Part shown: piece after piece, positions 1 through 6,272 of the stretch
How positions within the stretch are numbered: the stretch's first letter is position 1
Layout of the letters: each line of letters begins with the position of its first letter
DNA from: an uncultured Lachnospiraceae bacterium
GTDB lineage: Bacteria; Bacillota_A; Clostridia; Lachnospirales; Lachnospiraceae
Length of the DNA stretch: 12,094 bases
Assembly (NCBI GenBank): GCA_902766415.1
Contig: CACXDR010000038.1
Location: 1-12,094, forward strand
Direction of reading: 5' to 3'
Notes under the pieces: generated by a model
The model's input: only the letters and a program-made list of their open reading frames with translations
Told to the model about the DNA's origin: nothing
Database searches by the model: none
Translations under genes and position numbers: made by a program

Positions 1-528
1 GTCGGAAAGCATGAGTACGTCGAAAACGCGGCGTTCCGTCTTACGGCGCCCGGACTCGGGAAGGAGCTCGGCGCGTCGCTCGGCGCCTCCAGGCTCCTCT
101 ACCAGGGCCTTTTCTTCTCCCCGACCGTCTCGGCGGCAGCGGAGAAGGGCGCGGTCTTCGCGGCGCAGCTCTACAGTGATCTCGGCTACCGCGTGTTCCC
201 GGGACCTGAGGAGGTCCGCCACGATATCATCCAGTCCGTGGACCTTGACACGCCGGAGGCCCTGAAGGCGTTCTGCCTGGGCATCCAGGCGGCGGCGCCG
301 GTGGACAGCTTCGTCACCCCGGAGCCATGGGACATGCCGGGCTACGAGGACCAGGTCATCATGGCTGCGGGAGCCTTCGTGTCCGGCGCGTCGATCGAGC
401 TTTCCGCGGACGGCCCCATGCGTCCCCCGTACACCGTGTTCTTCCAGGGCGGCCTCACCTGGCCCCACGCGAAGACCGGGGTCCTGATGTCCCTTCAGAA
501 ACTCATTGAAGCCGGCATCATAAAATAG
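1..528 (+). CDS. Methionine gamma-lyase family protein (aluminium-resistance type), 3' end only
   Basis: The reading frame is open from the first base and ends at TAG 526-528, giving the last 175 residues; the start lies outside the window. Seen: the segment RLTAPGLGKELGAS near residue 14, a GLFFSP stretch near residue 43, and a C-terminal PYTVFFQGGLTWPHAKTGV near residue 138. These match the cystathionine/methionine gamma-lyase-like fold type I PLP family often annotated as aluminium resistance protein or methionine gamma-lyase family. In that family the PLP-binding lysine lies just upstream of the first visible residues, so catalytic competence cannot be judged here. Known of the family: predicted cytosolic C-S lyase/transsulfuration-like enzymes whose real substrate is mostly unproven. 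The gene is a neighbour of the wall cluster, but the promoter-like element at its 3' end suggests it is a separate unit. Family assignment is solid; the substrate is not. Confidence 0.88.
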   Translation, partial: VGKHEYVENAAFRLTAPGLGKELGASLGASRLLYQGLFFSPTVSAAAEKGAVFAAQLYSDLGYRVFPGPEEVRHDIIQSVDLDTPEALKAFCLGIQAAAPVDSFVTPEPWDMPGYEDQVIMAAGAFVSGASIELSADGPMRPPYTVFFQGGLTWPHAKTGVLMSLQKLIEAGIIK

Positions 529-534
529 TAAAAT
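506..534 (+). promoter_or_regulatory. Candidate sigma-A promoter for the radC-mreC-mreD-PBP2 cluster
   Basis: A TTGAAG -35 element (506-511) is separated by 17 bp from a TAAAAT -10 element (529-534). The -35 matches consensus at 4 of 6 positions and the -10 at 5 of 6. The -35 lies in the last codons of the upstream lyase gene. Transcription would start near 541, leaving a leader of about 55 nt before radC. The octamer TAAAATAG occurs twice in tandem (521-528 and 529-536), so the -10 sits in an AT-rich patch in an otherwise GC-rich window. Inferred from motif and spacing only. Confidence 0.5.
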
Positions 535-557
535 AGATGTCAGCCTGTCCAGGTCTC

Positions 558-578
558 CTCCCGGTACTGTACCCGGAG
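558..578 (+). other. Possible leader hairpin upstream of radC
   Basis: Bases 558-566 (CTCCCGGTA) can pair with 570-578 (TACCCGGAG) around a CTG loop with one C-C mismatch. No T-tract follows, so it does not look like an intrinsic terminator. It ends eight bases before the radC ribosome binding site and could be an mRNA leader structure if the proposed promoter is real. The stem is short and could be chance. Confidence 0.22.
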
Positions 579-596
579 AGCCGTGAAAGGAGACGT

Positions 597-1286
597 ATGA
601 ACAGACTGAAAGAACTGCCCGCAGGCGGCCGCCCGTATGAAAAAGCTGAGACGGCCGGCTTTGCTGCGCTTACCGACGCGGAGCTTCTCGCGATCCTTTT
701 AAGGACCGGGACCAGGGACATGGACGTCCTTACGCTCGCGGCGCGGCTTCTTGACATCGGCGGCAGGAACGAAGGGCTCGCCGGCCTCATGCGCTGCAGC
801 ACGGAGGAGTTCCGGGAGCTCGACGGCATCGGCCGCGTCAAGGCGATCCAGCTTTCCGCCCTCGGGGAGCTCGTGAAGCGGATCTGGCGCTGCGGCGTGA
901 CAGGGGACATGCCCACGTTCCGGACGCCCGAGGACTGCGCGCACTATTACATGCAGGAGATGCGGCACCTGGAGCAGGAGGAGCTCCGCGCGGCTTATCT
1001 TGACACGCGGCTCCGGCTGATCAGCGAGGCCCTCCTCACGAAGGGGACGGTCAACTCGTCGCCCGTATCCGTGCGGGAGATCATGATCGGCGCCCTGAGG
1101 CGCCGCGCCGTATCCATGCTTCTTGTCCACAACCACCCGAGCGGCGATCCGAGCCCCTCCGACCAGGACATCCAGGTCACGGAGCAGGTGAAGAGCGCGG
1201 GGGAGCTTGTCGGCATTCCTCTATTTGACCACATTATCATCGGGGATAATACCTACTACAGTTTCAGGGAGTGGGGCTCACTGTGA
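597..1286 (+). CDS. radC: RadC-family JAB/MPN domain protein
   Basis: A 229-residue RadC protein (UPF0758), normal family length. The start at ATG 597 is chosen over an in-frame ATG at 537 because AAAGGAGA (586-593) precedes it and the N-terminus MNRLKELPAGGRPYEKAE is typical. Domains: an N-terminal helix-hairpin-helix region (about residues 75-92, LDGIGRVKAIQLSALGEL) and a C-terminal JAB/MPN metal-binding domain. The JAMM residues are visible: Glu144, His178-x-His180 in HNHPSGDPSPSD, and Asp191. Known of the family: a DNA-repair role was assigned in error and the biochemical function remains unclear, although the metal ligands are conserved. The gene often sits directly before the mre genes in Firmicutes. 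Its TGA overlaps the preferred mreC start by four bases (GTGA), implying translational coupling. Identification is very secure; function is not. Confidence 0.96.
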   Translation: MNRLKELPAGGRPYEKAETAGFAALTDAELLAILLRTGTRDMDVLTLAARLLDIGGRNEGLAGLMRCSTEEFRELDGIGRVKAIQLSALGELVKRIWRCGVTGDMPTFRTPEDCAHYYMQEMRHLEQEELRAAYLDTRLRLISEALLTKGTVNSSPVSVREIMIGALRRRAVSMLLVHNHPSGDPSPSDQDIQVTEQVKSAGELVGIPLFDHIIIGDNTYYSFREWGSL

Positions 1287-2671
1287 AATTATCGAACAGC
1301 AAACTGATCCTGATCATCCTGAGCATCCTGTGCGTCGTCATGATCGGCGCCACGACAGTGAAGGATGAGCTGCTCTCGCCGGTACGCACCGCCTTCGGCT
1401 ATTTTCTCGAGCCGGTGCAGTCGGGCGTGAACCGGGTCGGCAGATCGTTATACAACAACATCAAGGACCGTGAGAAGCTGAAGACCGCGCTCGAGGACAA
1501 CAGGAAGCTCGAGGCGCGCATCAACGAGCTGCTCATGGAGAACACGAGGCTCGAGGAGGACCGGTTCGAGCTGGACCGCCTCCGTGCGCTTTACGAGCTT
1601 GACCGCGAGTACGGGCAGTACCGCATGGTCGGCGCGCGCGTCATCGCGAAGGACGCCGGCGGATGGTTCCAGGTGTTCAGGATCGACAAGGGCTCCGCTG
1701 ACGGGATCCGCGCCGATATGAACGTCATGGCGGGCGGCGGCCTGGTCGGCATCGTGACGGACGTCGGGGCGAACTACGCCACCGTGCGCTCCATCATCGA
1801 CGACGTGAGCCGCGTGAGCGGCATGGGCATGCAGTCCGGCGACACCTGCATCGTTTCGGGCGACCTGAAGCTCTACGAGCAGGGCGAGCTGAAGCTTTCC
1901 GATATCACGGACACCGCTGACATCAAGGAGGGCGACAAGATCGTCACGAGCACGGTAAGCTCGAAGTACCTGCCCGGGATCCTCATCGGCTACGTGAAGG
2001 AGATCCGGACGGACCCCGCGCGCCTTACGCGCAGCGGGACGCTGATCCCCGCGGCGGACTTCGGTACGCTGCAGGAGGTCCTGGTCGTCCTGGACCTGAA
2101 GTCCGAGATGCACGAGAAACCGACAGGCGCGGAGGCAGGCATCTCCGCCGGGACGGTCTCCGGGGCTGATGAGGCTTCCAGTGACGGCGCCGGCGAGGAG
2201 GCCGGGACCGGTGAAGATCCCGGACCGGCTGATGCTTCCGAGTCCGGCGCGGAGGATGCTGCCGGCTCCGCCGAAGGCGCAGGTGATTCCGCAGCCTCCG
2301 CAGGATCCGGGGCGTCAGAGACAGCCGCTGCCGCCGGAGAGACGGCCGCTGCCCGGGAGGACAGGAGAGAGGACACCTCCTCCGAAGCCCGGAATGAAGG
2401 CCGCGGAGCGGACACCTCCCCTGAAGCCCGGGAGGAAGGCCGCAGGGCAGACACCTCTCCCGAAGCCCGGGACGAAGGGCGGGAGACGGAGGAGCGCGTC
2501 CGTGAGCCGGAGCGTCCCGAACCGCTCGAGGTGCGCGCGGATGAGCCCGCCGGAAACGGGGACGAAGCCCCGTCCGAGGAGCCCTTTGCGGAGATCGTAA
2601 GGGAGGAAACGCAGGCTGCTCCTGAGACGGAGCCCGCCGAGATGGTCGAAAGCCCGCCGGCAGCGCCGTAA
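1283..2671 (+). CDS. mreC: Rod shape-determining protein MreC with long acidic C-terminal tail
   Basis: A 462-residue MreC from GTG 1283, chosen because it forms a GTGA overlap with the radC stop and has G-rich SD-like sequence 6-11 nt upstream. GTG 1271 is the other option, but the purines abut it. Seen: a short cytoplasmic N-terminus, one membrane segment (about residues 7-26), a coiled coil (about 60-108), and the extracellular beta-rich MreC core (about 114-273) with GARVIAKDAGGWFQVFRIDKG and the GGGLVG turn. MreC is the bitopic scaffold that binds PBP2 and activates the RodA-PBP2 wall synthase, working with MreD. The core ends near residue 273, where many homologues end soon after. Here about 189 further residues rich in Ala, Glu, Gly, Ser and Pro follow, including a threefold 13-residue repeat. 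It precedes mreD by 66 bp. MreC identity is secure; the tail is unassigned. Confidence 0.95.
   Translation: MKLSNSKLILIILSILCVVMIGATTVKDELLSPVRTAFGYFLEPVQSGVNRVGRSLYNNIKDREKLKTALEDNRKLEARINELLMENTRLEEDRFELDRLRALYELDREYGQYRMVGARVIAKDAGGWFQVFRIDKGSADGIRADMNVMAGGGLVGIVTDVGANYATVRSIIDDVSRVSGMGMQSGDTCIVSGDLKLYEQGELKLSDITDTADIKEGDKIVTSTVSSKYLPGILIGYVKEIRTDPARLTRSGTLIPAADFGTLQEVLVVLDLKSEMHEKPTGAEAGISAGTVSGADEASSDGAGEEAGTGEDPGPADASESGAEDAAGSAEGAGDSAASAGSGASETAAAAGETAAAREDRREDTSSEARNEGRGADTSPEAREEGRRADTSPEARDEGRETEERVREPERPEPLEVRADEPAGNGDEAPSEEPFAEIVREETQAAPETEPAEMVESPPAAP
2102..2668 (+). other. Low-complexity acidic extracellular tail of MreC
   Basis: Residues 274-462 of MreC are rich in Glu, Ala, Ser, Gly, Asp, Pro and Arg, with no hydrophobic core and no recognisable domain. 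The region is predicted to be disordered and outside the membrane. It changes from Ala/Gly/Ser/Glu-rich (about 278-350) to an Arg/Glu-rich repeat (about 364-402) and then a Pro/Glu-rich end. It could be a spacer through the thick wall or a binding arm. This is inferred from composition only. Confidence 0.7.
2372..2488 (+). repeat. 39-bp in-frame tandem repeat in mreC, three copies
   Basis: Copies begin at 2372, 2411 and 2450, each opening with GACACCTC and containing GAAGCCCGG. The period is exactly 39 bp, so each copy encodes 13 residues of the form DTS(S/P)EAR(N/E/D)EGR plus two variable positions. The third copy diverges at its last residues. The period keeps the frame, so copy number could change by slippage without breaking MreC. 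Confidence 0.9.
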
Positions 2672-2737
2672 AACAACGGAGCCTGACAGCCTGTTTTTAA
2701 GAAGCCGTCTCAGGAAAGAACGAAAGGAGGGGATTTT

Positions 2738-3253
2738 ATGCGCAGACTTGCGGCGAATATCGCGTTTCTTATTCTGGCCTTCGCGGTCCAGAACTGCATC
2801 TTCCCCTTTATCCCGTTCCTTTCCGCGGCCCCGAACCTGGTCCTCATCATGACCTTTTCGTACGGCTTTATCTACGGGCCGGAGGAGGGGAGCATCTACG
2901 GCTTCATCGCCGGGCTGCTCATGGACCTTTTCTATTCCTCCGGCGCGTTCGGCTTTTTCGCGCTGTTCTTCATGTGGATCGGCTACATGAACGGACGCCT
3001 TTCCAGGTATTACTACGAGAACTTCATCACGCTGCCGCTTCTCCTCTGCACCGTGAACGAGTTCCTTTATAACTCCTATGTCTGGGTCACCCGCTTTTTC
3101 ATCCGCGGGAAGACCGATATCGTGTTCTATTTCCTGAACATCATCCTTCCGGAGATCATCATCTCCCTTCTTTTCACGCTTCTGATCTACCGGTTCTTCC
3201 TCTGGTACAACCGGAAGCTCGAGGACCTGGACCGCAAAAAGGCGGTCAGTTAA
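2738..3253 (+). CDS. mreD: Rod shape-determining protein MreD
   Basis: A 171-residue, strongly hydrophobic protein starting at ATG 2738 behind an excellent ribosome binding site (AAAGGAGGGG, starting 2723). About six membrane segments are visible, near residues 7-28, 32-50, 53-68, 70-87, 98-118 and 128-153. The motif GFIAGLLMDLFYSSGAFGFF (about 55-74) matches the conserved G-x-x-x-D plus glycine signature of MreD. The C-terminus is short, charged and probably cytoplasmic (RKLEDLDRKKAVS). MreD is an integral membrane partner of MreC that modulates its activation of the RodA-PBP2 complex. It lies between mreC and PBP2, as in most Firmicutes. Length and topology are normal for the family, and position plus motif make the call firm. 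Confidence 0.93.
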   Translation: MRRLAANIAFLILAFAVQNCIFPFIPFLSAAPNLVLIMTFSYGFIYGPEEGSIYGFIAGLLMDLFYSSGAFGFFALFFMWIGYMNGRLSRYYYENFITLPLLLCTVNEFLYNSYVWVTRFFIRGKTDIVFYFLNIILPEIIISLLFTLLIYRFFLWYNRKLEDLDRKKAVS

Positions 3254-3278
3254 AGGCGCGTGAATGAGGTGACCTGAA

Positions 3279-6170
3279 TTGCTGAGAGATTTCCTTTCAA
3301 ACCTGAAAGAACTTGCCAGGGAGCTGGGAGGCCGCCTGAGAGCCTCCCGTCTCTTTATCCTGGGGACCGGCTACGCCCTGCTGGTCCTTCTGCTGCTGGT
3401 ACGCCTGTACCGGCTGCAGATCCTTGAGGGCGAGACTTATCTGAACGACTATATCCAGAAGACGGAAAAGACCGTGAGCACCGCCGCGACGCGCGGCAAT
3501 ATCTTCGACTGCAACGGGAAGCTGCTCGCCTACAACCGCCTGTCCTACAGCGTGACGGTGCAGGACACCGGGGACTACAGGACCGCGGCGGAACGGAACC
3601 AGATGCTCTACCGGCTCATAAAGATCCTGAACGCGCACGGACAGACAGTCACGGGCCGTCTTGAGATCGCCCTCGGCGAGGACGGGAACTACATGTTCAC
3701 CGCGGCGACAGAGGACGGAAAGAAACGCTTCCTGCGCGATATCTACGGGCTCCGGCGGGTGGACGAGCTTACCGGCAGCACCGGGAAGTACCCGTCCGAC
3801 ATCTCCGCCGCAGAGCTGATCGCCCAGCGCGTGAAGCAGTACGCGCTGGATAAGCTGAAAAACGAGGACGGGACGCCCGCGGAGCTTTCGAAGCTCGAGG
3901 CGCTCGAGCTCGTCAATATCCGCTACACCATGGGACTCACCTCCTACCAGCGCTACGAGAGCACGACCGTCGTGACGGACGTAGACGAGCTGACGCGCGC
4001 GGAGATCCTGGAAAACCAGGCGGACCTCCTCGGCGTGAGCTGCGAGCAGACCACGGAGCGCGTGTACAACGACAGCATCCCGTTCTCGCAGATCATCGGC
4101 TACGTAGGGCGCGTGCAGGAGGACCAGCTCCCGAGGCTCCAGGAGATCTCGGACGACTATTCACTGAACGACACCGTCGGGCGCACCGGCATAGAAGAGT
4201 ACATGGAAGCGGACCTCCACGGCAGGAAGGGCTCCCGCACCATGTACGTCGACAACGTCGGCCATATCATGGAGATGAAGAGCGAGACGCCGCCGGTCGC
4301 GGGAAACGACGTCTATCTTTCGATCGACCGCGACCTCCAGGTCGGCATCTACCACCTTCTTGAACAGCACCTTGCCGGCGTGCTCGCCGCGAAGCTCGTG
4401 AACGAGGATTCCCCGAACACGGAGCGGACCGACTCCACGGAGCGGCGCATCCCGATCAAGGACGCCTATTTCCAGCTGATCGCGAACAACGTCCTTTCGC
4501 TTTCCCACATGCGTTCCGGGGAGGCCTCCGAGAACGAGCGGACCATCGCGTCGAAGCTTACGTCCTACCGCGAGCGCTCCGTGAACAGCATGCGCGAAGA
4601 GCTGATGAGCCCTACGCCGCTCAACATGTCCGAGCTTCCGGACGACCAGAACGCGTTCATGTACTACCTGTTCACCTGGCTTTCCTCCGACAGCGCCGGC
4701 ATCATCCAGCGCGACCGGATCGACCAGACGAAGGAATACTACACCCGGTGGAAGGCGGATTCCATCAGCCTCAGGGAATTCCTCTACAACGGGATCGCGG
4801 ACAGCTGGATCGACACCACGAAGCTCAACGCGCCTTCCAAGTATTCCGGCGCGGACGATATCTATGCGGAGCTGGTGAACTACGCGCTTTCGTGCCTTTC
4901 CGGGGACACCGAGTTTGAAAAGCTGATCTGCCGGTACATGATCCGCGAGAACATCGTCAGCGGCTCAGAGCTCTGTCTGGCGCTCTTTGACCAAGGCGTG
5001 CTGGAGCCGTCCCCCGCGGAGCAGGCGATGCTTGCGCAGGGGTCGGGAGAGTACGCGTACCGCTTCTTTGTACAGCAGGTCTCCGAGATCAACCTCACGC
5101 CCGCCCAGCTTGCCCTGGATCCCTGCACGGCGGGCTGCGTCGTCACCGATATCAACACGGGCAAGGTGAAGGCCCTGGTCTCGTACCCCGGCTATGACAA
5201 CAACCGGCTGACGAACACCATGGACGTCGCCTACTACAACGCCCTGGTAAGGGACGAGTCCCTTCCGCTTTACAACAACGCGACCCAGGCCCGGAAGGCG
5301 CCCGGCTCCACGTTCAAGCCGATCATGGCCGTGGCGGGACTCGAGGAGCAGGTCATCGGCCCCTACGACCAGATCACCTGCACGGGTATCTACGATACGA
5401 TCACGCCGCCCATGCGATGCTGGATCTACCCGGGAATGCACGGCAGCGAGAATATCGTCACCGGCATCCGGAACTCCTGCAACTTCTTCTTCGCGGAGAT
5501 CGGCCACCGACTTGCGACGGACGACGCGGGAGAATACGATCCTTCGTTCGGCATCGGCAGGATCCGGAAATACGCCTCCATGTTCGGGCTTGACCGGAAG
5601 TCCGGCGTCGAGATCATCGAGAACGATCCGATGATCTCCGACGAGAGCCCGGAGCAGTCCGCCATCGGACAGGGCACGCACTCCTTCGCGAACGTGCAGC
5701 TGAGCCGCTACGTTTCGACGATCGCGAACCGCGGCACCGTCTACAACCTGTCCGTCCTGGACCGCGTCACCGACTGGCAGGGCCAGCCCTTAAGGACCAT
5801 CGAGCCGGACGAGATCGCAAAGATCGACGTGAGCGACAGCACCTGGAACACAGTCCAGCAGGGCATGCGCGAGGTGATCGTCTATGGTTCCGCACGGAGG
5901 CTGTTTACGGACCTCGAGGTGAACATCGCGGGCAAGACCGGTACTGCCCAGGAGTCAAGATCCAGGGCGAACCACGCGTTCTTTATTTCCTTCGGCCCGT
6001 ATGAGAACCCGCAGATCGCCGTCACGGTCAATATCCCCTACGGCTACACCTCGACGAACGCGGCGTCCGTCTCGAAGGATGTCTACCGCCTGTGCTTCGG
6101 CTACACGAGCCTTGACTACATCCTGAACACCGGCGCGCAGAGCGCGAGCACGGTCACCATCGCGGATTAA
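3279..6170 (+). CDS. mrdA: Penicillin-binding protein 2 (class B elongasome transpeptidase), long clostridial form
   Basis: A 963-residue class B PBP. It starts at TTG 3279, six bases after AGGTGA (3267-3272); an upstream in-frame ATG at 3264 is followed at once by a stop. Seen: a short cytoplasmic N-terminus, a membrane anchor (about 25-43), then the PBP dimerisation/pedestal region with ATRGNIFDCNG (70-80) and DTVGRTGIEEYME (298-310). LSIDRDLQ (347-354) leads into the transpeptidase domain. Active-site motifs are complete: S677-T-F-K680, S733-C-N735 and K886-T-G888. It cross-links glycan made by RodA in the side wall and is activated by MreC. At 963 residues it is about 300 longer than E. 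coli PBP2; about 240 of these lie in one insert (about 372-613) between the LSIDRDLQ helix and TAGCVVTDINTGKVKAL. Cys701, Cys714, His721 and Cys734 cluster around the SxN motif. Assignment rests on the motifs and the mreC-mreD/rodA context; SpoVD-like activity is less likely here. Confidence 0.93.
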   Translation: MLRDFLSNLKELARELGGRLRASRLFILGTGYALLVLLLLVRLYRLQILEGETYLNDYIQKTEKTVSTAATRGNIFDCNGKLLAYNRLSYSVTVQDTGDYRTAAERNQMLYRLIKILNAHGQTVTGRLEIALGEDGNYMFTAATEDGKKRFLRDIYGLRRVDELTGSTGKYPSDISAAELIAQRVKQYALDKLKNEDGTPAELSKLEALELVNIRYTMGLTSYQRYESTTVVTDVDELTRAEILENQADLLGVSCEQTTERVYNDSIPFSQIIGYVGRVQEDQLPRLQEISDDYSLNDTVGRTGIEEYMEADLHGRKGSRTMYVDNVGHIMEMKSETPPVAGNDVYLSIDRDLQVGIYHLLEQHLAGVLAAKLVNEDSPNTERTDSTERRIPIKDAYFQLIANNVLSLSHMRSGEASENERTIASKLTSYRERSVNSMREELMSPTPLNMSELPDDQNAFMYYLFTWLSSDSAGIIQRDRIDQTKEYYTRWKADSISLREFLYNGIADSWIDTTKLNAPSKYSGADDIYAELVNYALSCLSGDTEFEKLICRYMIRENIVSGSELCLALFDQGVLEPSPAEQAMLAQGSGEYAYRFFVQQVSEINLTPAQLALDPCTAGCVVTDINTGKVKALVSYPGYDNNRLTNTMDVAYYNALVRDESLPLYNNATQARKAPGSTFKPIMAVAGLEEQVIGPYDQITCTGIYDTITPPMRCWIYPGMHGSENIVTGIRNSCNFFFAEIGHRLATDDAGEYDPSFGIGRIRKYASMFGLDRKSGVEIIENDPMISDESPEQSAIGQGTHSFANVQLSRYVSTIANRGTVYNLSVLDRVTDWQGQPLRTIEPDEIAKIDVSDSTWNTVQQGMREVIVYGSARRLFTDLEVNIAGKTGTAQESRSRANHAFFISFGPYENPQIAVTVNIPYGYTSTNAASVSKDVYRLCFGYTSLDYILNTGAQSASTVTIAD
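4392..5117 (+). other. Extra domain of about 240 residues inserted in PBP2
   Basis: PBP2 residues of about 372-613 interrupt the junction where shorter class B PBPs run directly from the LSID-helix to the first strand of the transpeptidase domain (here TAGCVVTDINTGKV). The insert is mostly charged and helical in appearance (for example SKLTSYRERSVNSMREEL and IDQTKEYYTRWKADSISLRE). It carries no recognisable catalytic motif or membrane segment and should be extracellular. The boundaries are judged by eye. Long PBP2 proteins of this kind are, as far as I recall, common in Clostridia, so the insert is probably lineage-specific and ancestral. Confidence 0.7.
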
Positions 6171-6189
6171 CAAAAAAGCTCATCTTTTC

Positions 6190-6230
6190 CGGTTTTTGTG
6201 ACGGAAATTCAGCATAATTCACAAAAACCG
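6190..6230 (+). repeat. 12-bp perfect inverted repeat in the PBP2-rodA gap
   Basis: CGGTTTTTGTGA (6190-6201) and TCACAAAAACCG (6219-6230) are perfect reverse complements separated by 17 bp. The 102-bp gap (6171-6272) is AT-rich compared with the genes. No T-run follows the right arm, so it is a poor rightward terminator; an operator, attenuator or mRNA-processing hairpin between PBP2 and rodA is equally possible. A further palindrome, GGAATTCC (6233-6240), follows directly. The pairing is seen; function is not known. Confidence 0.6.
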
Positions 6231-6272
6231 CTGGAATTCCTGTGGAATATCCGTTATGATTAGGAGTGACAC

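Noticed and set aside
537..596. Longer radC N-terminus starting at ATG 537
   Set aside because: No ribosome binding site before 537, the added 20 residues do not resemble RadC, and it overlaps the proposed promoter and leader.
1990..2676. Long antisense open frame over the 3' end of mreC, and a + strand frame at 2169-2600
   Set aside because: Both are by-products of the GC-rich, low-complexity mreC tail. Their products are Ser/Ala/Arg- or Pro-rich with no motif, and no ribosome binding site was recognised.
2672..2737. Possible hairpin between mreC and mreD (CCTGA...TCAGG)
   Set aside because: Only about five pairs with a long loop; there is a TTTTT in the loop and none after the stem. Not enough for a terminator or attenuator.
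4965..5681. 238-residue antisense frame inside PBP2
   Set aside because: It is a shadow of the transpeptidase coding sequence in GC-rich DNA, and no start context or domain was found.
6196..6224. TGTGA...TCACA resembling a CRP site before rodA
   Set aside because: The half-sites are 17 bp apart instead of six, so a CRP dimer would not fit; treated only as an inverted repeat.
6255..6266. TATGAT directly before rodA as a -10 box
   Set aside because: It abuts the ribosome binding site (TAGGAG), so transcription would start within or after the SD, and no -35 lies 16-18 bp upstream.
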